64,000 nucleotides of DNA from Rhodovastum atsumiense (GTDB lineage Bacteria > Pseudomonadota > Alphaproteobacteria > Acetobacterales > Acetobacteraceae). This document shows positions 58,685 through 64,000 of the stretch, in pieces. The stretch's first letter is position 1. The number at the start of each line of letters is the position of its first letter. The notes beneath the pieces are model-generated. The model was given only the letters and a program-made list of their open reading frames with translations. It ran no database searches and was not told the origin of the DNA. A program made the translations under genes and the position numbers. The DNA lies in the NCBI RefSeq assembly GCF_937425535.1, contig NZ_OW485601.1:1293001-1357000 (forward strand). Reading direction: 5' to 3'.

Positions 58685-59707
58685 GCGGGGGGACTGGATA
58701 CCTGGCCACCGGAACTCCCGGCCACGGCGGCAGGACAGGAACCGGCAAGGAGAAGACAAGCTAGCCCTGCCGACCGCGGGGGTCGAGCCATCGGTCGCCG
58801 CGCCATCCGATGGAACGGGAGGAAGGCGCATGCGGCATATGCAGATCACATCGGCATATGCCGCCACATGAAAGCGGCCATGCCGACCGGGGCCGGCAGC
58901 GGCCACACTGTTCCCCTGATCCGTGTCACTCCCAGACCCATCCCCTCGCCAACACCAAGCAATCATCACCGGCCGAGAGCGCCTGAGCCAACCGGATCGT
59001 CGCCCTGCATCCGGACAAGGCCGGGCACGTTTTGCTCGCCGTGACATTTGGCGGTGTCGCCTTTTACCCGGACACCCAACAGGTATGAACCATCCCGTGT
59101 TGAATGCGCGACGTTGGAAGGAGCACTTCGAACAGGTCCTTGATTGATGTACCACGCATGGCCGCTGCAATTCGGTCTGATGAGAGGGGCCACCTCATCA
59201 GGACATGAACAAAATCAACAAAAATCGCGCCAGAGATGAAGATAGATTTCAAACTAAACTGAACACATAATTCTTACTGTTCTGGCAATTGTCTTAATAG
59301 CATCTTTTATGTTCAAATCTGCCATATGATAGTTTCAAGTTATGCTAGATAAATTTGTCATTAATATGGAAATTTATACATAATGTTGCAGATTGTTGTT
59401 TATTGTTTCTAAAAGCATTAGCAAAATAACTTGCATATTTTTATTGCTTGCAACAAAACTCCATAAATGTCATTGTTATAGAAACTGTTAGAATAGTAAC
59501 ATAGTTCCATCTATGCGATATTTTTAACACATTAACTTATAAATTCGGAAACTTCACAGAGTTTTGATTTCATGATTCTAGAATTCATTTCGTTCTTGCC
59601 ACGCCTCACAATCGAAATAGCAGATCTTTGTACCCTTGCTGTAGCGGCTTATTTGCTTGTTTGATAAGGCGCATCACAGCGCCGGACAAAACCGAAGGTT
59701 GGGTTTT
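58685..59707. other. 1-kb intergenic region with an AT-rich island
   Basis: Positions 58685-59190 are ordinary GC-rich DNA without a supported gene. From about 59190 to 59690 the sequence is strongly AT-rich, with long A/T runs and many stops in all frames. This is the lowest-GC stretch of the window and it ends at the start of a LysR regulator. No gene, tRNA, direct repeat or IS end could be identified. It probably contains the LysR promoter and is a candidate site for a nucleoid-silencing protein. Confidence 0.6.
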
Positions 59708-60676
59708 ATGGTGAGTCTTGTCGACTGGGACGACCTTCGCTTCTTTCTTGCCGTCGCGCGATCAGGCAGTTTCTCGGTCGCCGCCCGCAGCCTACGGGTG
59801 ACACAATCCACGGTTGGACGTCGCATTGCCTCTCTGGAAGCGGCCATGGGCGCCCGCCTGCTGCACCGCACCACCGAGGGCTACGTTCCGACCGAGGCAG
59901 GCGAGGCGATCCTCTCGCATGTCGAGCGCGTCGAAGCCGAGACCCTGGCGCTTGTCCGCGCAGTACAAGGTTACGACAGCCGGCTTGAAGGAAACGTGCG
60001 GGTGGCAGCGCCCGATTTCGTGGCCAGCCGCCTGCTGGTGCCGGCGTTCTCCGCCCTCAATCTGCGCTTTCCAAAAATCTCGATCGAACTGCTGCAAAGC
60101 GGCGCCTGGCAGGGCTTTTCAGCCAAGGAGTGCGATCTTTCGATCCGCGCCGGCCGGTTCGAGCAACCCGATCTTGTCGTGCGCCTGCTCGGTCGTCTCA
60201 GCTTTCGCCTGTATGCAAGCGCGGGTTATCTCGCCGCGCACGGTCATCCCAATTTCGACGACGCCTGCGAAGGCCATCGCCTGATCGTGGGTGACACCAT
60301 GTCCGGCCCAACCGAAGCCGCCTGGCTGCAGGCAATGACCGGACGCGCCACGATCGCCCTGAAGGCGGCCAGCTTCGAGACCCTGCTGGGCGCCGTCGCC
60401 AGCGGCTATGGCATCGCCGCCCTGCCCCGCTTCGTTGCCGAAAGCACGATCTATCCCGCTTTGGTGCGGCTCACGCCGCCGACCCCCGCTCCACATGTGG
60501 AGCTCTGGCTCGGCGTGCACCGCGAAACCCGCAGCTCGGCCCGTGTCCGCCAGGTCATCGATGCGGCCGCCAAGGCGATCGCCGCGCAGGAGCGTTTGCT
60601 CAACCCACCCGATATCGGTCTCGTATCCCCCGTCTCCGAGGTGGTCAGCCACGTGGCCCTGCGCGCTTCGGCGTGA
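59708..60676 (+). CDS. LysR-family transcriptional regulator
   Basis: A 322-residue LysR-type regulator. N-terminal helix-turn-helix: VDWDDLRFFLAVARSGSFSV and SLRVTQSTVGRRIASLEAAM. The effector domain has GNVRVAAPDFVASRLLVPAF and VASGYGIAALPRFVAES. The ATG at 59708 is used; an upstream in-frame start at 59657 would lie in the AT-rich leader. The target genes are unknown; neither neighbour is an obvious regulon partner. Confidence 0.88.
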   Translation: MVSLVDWDDLRFFLAVARSGSFSVAARSLRVTQSTVGRRIASLEAAMGARLLHRTTEGYVPTEAGEAILSHVERVEAETLALVRAVQGYDSRLEGNVRVAAPDFVASRLLVPAFSALNLRFPKISIELLQSGAWQGFSAKECDLSIRAGRFEQPDLVVRLLGRLSFRLYASAGYLAAHGHPNFDDACEGHRLIVGDTMSGPTEAAWLQAMTGRATIALKAASFETLLGAVASGYGIAALPRFVAESTIYPALVRLTPPTPAPHVELWLGVHRETRSSARVRQVIDAAAKAIAAQERLLNPPDIGLVSPVSEVVSHVALRASA

Positions 60677-60874
60677 CTGGCCGTCCGCAAGCCCGCTGCT
60701 CCGCTGTTCGGTGTTGCGACACCATGAACGTGCGACATTGCGGATCGTCGCGGCTTGCCATCAGGTCTTCGTGCCCCTCTTCTCCCGCACTGATCCCGCC
60801 CCCGAACTGATCCGCAGCCCGGGCATCGTCTTGCGTCAGGGCGGGAATGGCTGCCTTGTCCAGGATAATGGCCA

Positions 60875-61798
60875 GTGAATCCAGGCATCTCCGAAGTCGC
60901 TCCCGTGCATTCCCCCATGGCTGCGAGAGTCGCCAATCACTCATGGACCTTGCTTCGGTTCAGGATTGGCGCCGCCTGTGTCAGACGGCTCAGCCGCACG
61001 CGGGGCGGTCTTTCCCTGATCCGGCACTTGCGCCAGCGCCGCCTGACCGCCCCGCTCTACCGGGCGCTCGTCGGCCACCATCAGGTCTTTGCCTCGTTAC
61101 ATGAGGCAAGTGCGGCCGTTGCGCCCTACGCGAACCAGGGACATCACAACCCCGCCAATGCGGAGCTTCATCTCAACCTGAGCCAGACCGCCCGTCCAAG
61201 TGACTATCCGGCGCTGTTTCATCTCCGTGCCCTGTTGCCGGCGCTCCACCGGGTTTTTGACCTGGGCGGCAATGTCGGCAATTTATTCTATTGCTACTCG
61301 AAATACCTGGAATTGCCGCAGGAACTTGAGTGGCAGGTACATGACCTGCCGTCGAATTTGCTGCGCGGCGCGGCGCTTGCGAAAGAATGTCACGCGCACC
61401 GGCTTCGGTTTTCCGAAACCTGGATGGACGCCAGCGGGGCTGACCTGCTGCTGGCCTCGGGGTCACTGCATTATTTCGAACATCCGTTGCCCGAGATGGT
61501 GGCCGAGCTGCCGGTTCGCCCCAGGCATATCCTGATCAACCGGACCCCACTGACCGATGGCCCGCCGGTTGCGGCCGTGCAGGAGGCGGGCGCATTCCGC
61601 GTGGCCTGCATGCTCTACAACCGCCAGACTCTGATCCGCGATTTCAAGCGGCTTGGCTACGAGATGGTGGACAGATGGCAGGTTCCCGAGCTCTCTCTCG
61701 ACATTCCCGGTTATCCGGAGCACTCGGTGCGGGCCTATTCGGGATTTTTCCTCACTCACCGGGACGGTTCGGCGATAGCCGGCGGAAGCGGCCCCTGA
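60875..61798 (+). CDS. Methyltransferase of the TIGR04325 type
   Basis: A protein of up to 307 residues containing a SAM-binding region: VFDLGGNVGNLFYCYSKYL then WQVHDLPSNLLRGA, typical of the TIGR04325 methyltransferases, a family linked to cell-surface polysaccharide or lipid modification. Later blocks include LLLASGSLHYFEHPLPEMV. Starts are GTG at 60875 or ATG at 60917. The N-terminal 60 residues are basic and not conserved. It is not linked to the exopolysaccharide locus by position. Confidence 0.8.
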   Translation: MNPGISEVAPVHSPMAARVANHSWTLLRFRIGAACVRRLSRTRGGLSLIRHLRQRRLTAPLYRALVGHHQVFASLHEASAAVAPYANQGHHNPANAELHLNLSQTARPSDYPALFHLRALLPALHRVFDLGGNVGNLFYCYSKYLELPQELEWQVHDLPSNLLRGAALAKECHAHRLRFSETWMDASGADLLLASGSLHYFEHPLPEMVAELPVRPRHILINRTPLTDGPPVAAVQEAGAFRVACMLYNRQTLIRDFKRLGYEMVDRWQVPELSLDIPGYPEHSVRAYSGFFLTHRDGSAIAGGSGP

Positions 61799-61985
61799 GG
61801 TCCTGCCCTCTCCTTGCAGCGCTGCTGCTTCCGGCGCGTCCGCGGCATCCGGTACGGCTGCGGTCGGATTTACGACGCATGGCTGCCACCGACGCCCTCA
61901 GAGCGTTTGACGCGCCTGTTGGTTGGGCTTAGAAGAGGCGCGGCAAACGTCGTGTCGGGCTGTGTCCCGGTGTGCGGCTCCCGGC

Positions 61986-62078
61986 GGAGGGGTGGCCGAG
62001 CGGCTGAAGGCGGCGGTTTGCTAAACCGTTGTACACCGTCAAGGTGTACCGTGGGTTCGAATCCCATCCCCTCCGCCA
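61986..62078 (+). tRNA. tRNA-Ser (anticodon GCT)
   Basis: The sequence begins GGAGGGGTGGCCGAGCGG and ends CCCCTCCGCCA, with a seven-bp acceptor stem and an encoded CCA. The anticodon loop TTTGCTAAA has GCT, reading AGC and AGT. A long variable arm (TACACC...GGTGTA) is present as required for serine tRNA. The T loop reads GGTTCGAATCC. Length 93 bases. Confidence 0.96.
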
Positions 62079-62311
62079 TCTTCCATTCAGGTTCGACGCC
62101 GTGAAATGGGCTTCCTTGACTCTTCGCCCGCCGATTCCCCGCGATACCCATCTAGCGGGAGCATCCCCTGCGGCGCGCAGCGGAGCAGTTTCATGCAATC
62201 GGCACATCCCCACGTTCCGACAAGGCTCCCGCCCGATGGGGTGATTTATCCTCCATGTGCCAAAAGGGTATAGAGCCAACGGCTGGAAGTCAGTTCGGAG
62301 ACCTGGAGCGG

Positions 62312-63142
62312 ATGGGCCATTTCGGTAAGTCGGCATTTCTCTCGGGAGTGGCCCTGCTCACGGCGGGTCTCCTGAGTGGGTGTGACGAAAAGCCGCGTCC
62401 GCCGGCCAATGCGCAGGGGCCATCATCGGACACGGTCGCGCATGCGCGCCGGGTGGCGGAGGAGAAAATCCGCTCCAACCTGCGCACCCCGGAGACAGCG
62501 CGGTTCCGGGGCGTGCAGATATATCAGCAGGCGGACAACCGGGTCGTCGCGGTATGTGGCCAGGTCAACCCATCGGGCCGGCAGGATCAGGCGTTCATTC
62601 CGTTCGTTTCGGTCGTGACCTACACACGACGCCCGGACTCCGGCACCCCCGCTTTCGACATCGAGCAGTATATCGGCACATCAAATTCCGAAGCGACCCG
62701 TGTCTATATCGAAATGACATCGCGCTGCGGTGAAAATGGTGGCCCCTGGCAGATCGGAGCCCGCCAGGTGATCCCGCCACTGCCCCCCCTGCCGAGCGAC
62801 CTGCCTGATCAGATCCAGCCATCGCAGCCTTCAAGAACCGGTTCCGGTGTGGCCGGGCCGGTCGGCCTGACGCCGGTACCGGTGCCAGTGCCCGTCCCGG
62901 TGCCTGGCCCTGGCCGGCCGATGGAAGCAGCACCGGTCTCGACAGCGGCATCGGGCCCGAATGTGACCATGCGGCAGGCCGGCAACATCCGCACCGCCCC
63001 GGTGGGCGGCAGCCCGCTTGTGCGTGTCGCGCCGAAAGGGGCCGTGCTGAAAGTCTTCGCGCAAGCCCCCGGCGGCTGGCTTCAGGTCGGCGAGACCGAG
63101 GCGGAGGGCTGGGTTCACTCAAGCCTGGTCGAGACTCCGTAG
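62312..63142 (+). CDS. SH3-domain lipoprotein with Pro/Val linker
   Basis: A 276-residue exported protein. A lipoprotein signal (LSGVALLTAGLLSGC) with lipobox cysteine is followed by a globular part with two cysteines (VVAVCGQVNPSGRQDQ and MTSRCGENGG). A Pro/Val repeat linker lies at about 190-205 (VPVPVPVPVPGPG). The C-terminal domain (AGNIRTAPVGGSPLVRVAPK then GWLQVGETEAEGWVHSSLV) is a bacterial SH3 domain that probably binds peptidoglycan. The ATG at 62312 has GGAG upstream. It is located after tRNA-Ser. Confidence 0.78.
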   Translation: MGHFGKSAFLSGVALLTAGLLSGCDEKPRPPANAQGPSSDTVAHARRVAEEKIRSNLRTPETARFRGVQIYQQADNRVVAVCGQVNPSGRQDQAFIPFVSVVTYTRRPDSGTPAFDIEQYIGTSNSEATRVYIEMTSRCGENGGPWQIGARQVIPPLPPLPSDLPDQIQPSQPSRTGSGVAGPVGLTPVPVPVPVPVPGPGRPMEAAPVSTAASGPNVTMRQAGNIRTAPVGGSPLVRVAPKGAVLKVFAQAPGGWLQVGETEAEGWVHSSLVETP

Positions 63143-63443
63143 CCCCACCGGGTGGCCCACGCCGGCCACGGCGCCAGGACACCACGGAAGGGCATGGTCA
63201 TTTCAACTGGCCGGACGGATCCCGCCCTTCCCGCCGCGGGCCGGCGTTTTGCCCGCCCTGCCATCGCCATGGCGGGCACGCCGCCCGATTTGCTGGCGCA
63301 TCGGGCGGCCCATCGTGTCCTGCTGCCTCAGCCAGCGCCCCTGCCCCCCAGCGGCTGCCGGATCATGTGGAGCGGCAGGCATCGCACGCATCATCCACGG
63401 CAAAGCGGCGGCAGCAGCACAGGACCGATGCCGGGCGTCGGAT
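63143..63443. other. 301-bp spacer without a gene
   Basis: GC-rich, no supported frame. Several overlapping 60-150 codon frames on both strands cover it but have no family resemblance. No hairpin with a T-run was seen. Confidence 0.4.
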
Positions 63444-63668
63444 TCATGCGGTTCCGCTGACGGCCAGGCCATCACAGCCGCCGATGCGCAGGATTGCGGC
63501 AAGCAGACGCAGTGCATCCGGTCCCCCCCGGTCAGCGAGCGTGCCCGCCTCCATTTCCCGGGCCAGCACTTCGGCCTGACCGGCGACGGTATCGACAGCA
63601 CGACATAAAGCCTCCTGCGACAGGGCGATCTGGAGATCGTCCGAAAGCAGGTCCCAGCTGGCAAACAT
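63444..63668 (-). CDS. Small hypothetical protein, 74 residues
   Basis: A soluble, probably all-helical protein beginning MFASWDLLSDDLQIALSQEA, then a helix AVDTVAGQAEVLAREMEAGT and an ending LRLLAAILRIGG. The ATG at 63668 is preferred over one seven codons upstream because GAGGG lies about nine bases before it. No family is recognised. Confidence 0.55.
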   Translation of the reverse strand: MFASWDLLSDDLQIALSQEALCRAVDTVAGQAEVLAREMEAGTLADRGGPDALRLLAAILRIGGCDGLAVSGTA

Positions 63669-63850
63669 CGGAGCTACCCTCAGCGCCATTCTGGCGATTG
63701 ACGCCGCGGATCATCCGCGCGGTCCCACGCTGACTGTGCCGGCGATCCGTTAATTCGCGGTTGAAGCCCGGCCGGGCTTATGATCGGCCGGGCGTGACGA
63801 GGGCCGTCCCATCCGAGGCATCGCCGCAACGCCCCGGACGGGAGTACCGG

Positions 63851-64000
63851 TCATTCGCGCCGTGCCAGCTCGTAGAGCGCCACTGCCGCCGCCACGGAAA
63901 CGTTCAGGCTGTCGAGCCGCCCGGTTGCCCCCGGCATGGCAATGCCGACCACCTCGTCACAGGTGTCGCGTGTCAGCCGCCGCAGCCCCTCGCCTTCGCT
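63851..64000 (-). CDS. rlmB: SpoU/TrmH-family rRNA 2'-O-methyltransferase, C-terminal end (probably RlmB)
   Basis: The last 49 residues of a SPOUT methyltransferase whose 5' part lies beyond the window. The visible sequence [20 protein letters not shown] ends with [20 protein letters not shown] and [15 protein letters not shown] and the [10 protein letters not shown] motif 3 knot are diagnostic of the SpoU/TrmH superfamily. RlmB (Gm2251 of 23S rRNA) is the most likely member; TrmH is possible. Confidence 0.85.
   Translation of the reverse strand, partial: SEGEGLRRLTRDTCDEVVGIAMPGATGRLDSLNVSVAAAVALYELARRE

Overview
The window is high-GC chromosomal DNA from an alphaproteobacterium, most likely an acetic-acid-bacteria relative (Acetobacteraceae, Rhodospirillales). 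This is inferred from gene content and style: PleD, a CreA-like protein, alphaproteobacterial purine and RNA genes, very high third-position GC, and modular GC-rich hairpin repeats between genes. No 16S or other decisive marker is present, so the genus is left open.

Layout. 1-7.3 kb: housekeeping (3' end of topA, rnr coupled to an S41 processing protease, rpmG, pleD, a SAM methyltransferase). 7.3-10.3 kb: a stress island (small protein, manganese catalase broken by a frameshift/deletion, SDR oxidoreductase, SPW-repeat membrane protein). 10.4-14.5 kb: a translationally coupled pair, GH3-type acyl-amido synthetase and penicillin-acylase-type amide hydrolase. 14.8-17.8 kb: a PAS hybrid histidine kinase broken in several places, and a VanZ-like protein. 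18.9-34.2 kb: an exopolysaccharide locus, AT-richer than its surroundings: two paralogous DXD glycosyltransferases, a GINT1-like protein, an ExoY-type sugar transferase, a WecG-type transferase, Wzx flippase, Wzc tyrosine autokinase, Wzy polymerase, secreted GH5 glycanase and GMC oxidoreductase. A decayed transposase lies inside it. 35.1-38.1 kb: a single-module adenylation-carrier-thioesterase protein whose adenylation part looks like acetoacetyl-CoA synthetase.

38.6-47.3 kb: core genes on the + strand (tRNA-Gln on the minus strand, Ppx/GppA phosphatase, rlmE, guaB, haloacid dehalogenase, rsmB, GNAT, guaA). 47.4-64 kb: mixed genes (two LysR regulators, DUF4260, TonB, a proteasome-fold Ntn hydrolase, a Crp/Fnr regulator with a cysteine cluster, CreA, SCO1, TrmN6-like methyltransferase, octaprenyl diphosphate synthase, a CarS-like CDP-alcohol synthase, metallophosphoesterase, TIGR04325 methyltransferase, tRNA-Ser, an SH3 lipoprotein and the 3' end of an rlmB-type gene).

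How they work together. The 18.9-34 kb genes supply most steps of a Wzx/Wzy polysaccharide pathway: lipid priming (ExoY-type), sugar addition (WecG type, two DXD enzymes), flipping (Wzx), polymerisation (Wzy), chain control and export (Wzc) and trimming (GH5). PleD could link cyclic di-GMP to that output, but this is inference. guaB and guaA, the two steps from IMP to GMP, lie 3 kb apart. The best candidates for undescribed biology are the synthetase/acylase pair, the proteasome-like protein at 50.1-51.1 kb and the A-T-TE protein beside the polysaccharide locus. The two broken genes at 7.6-8.4 and 14.8-17.0 kb, with breaks partly at G/C runs, may be real decay or sequencing error.
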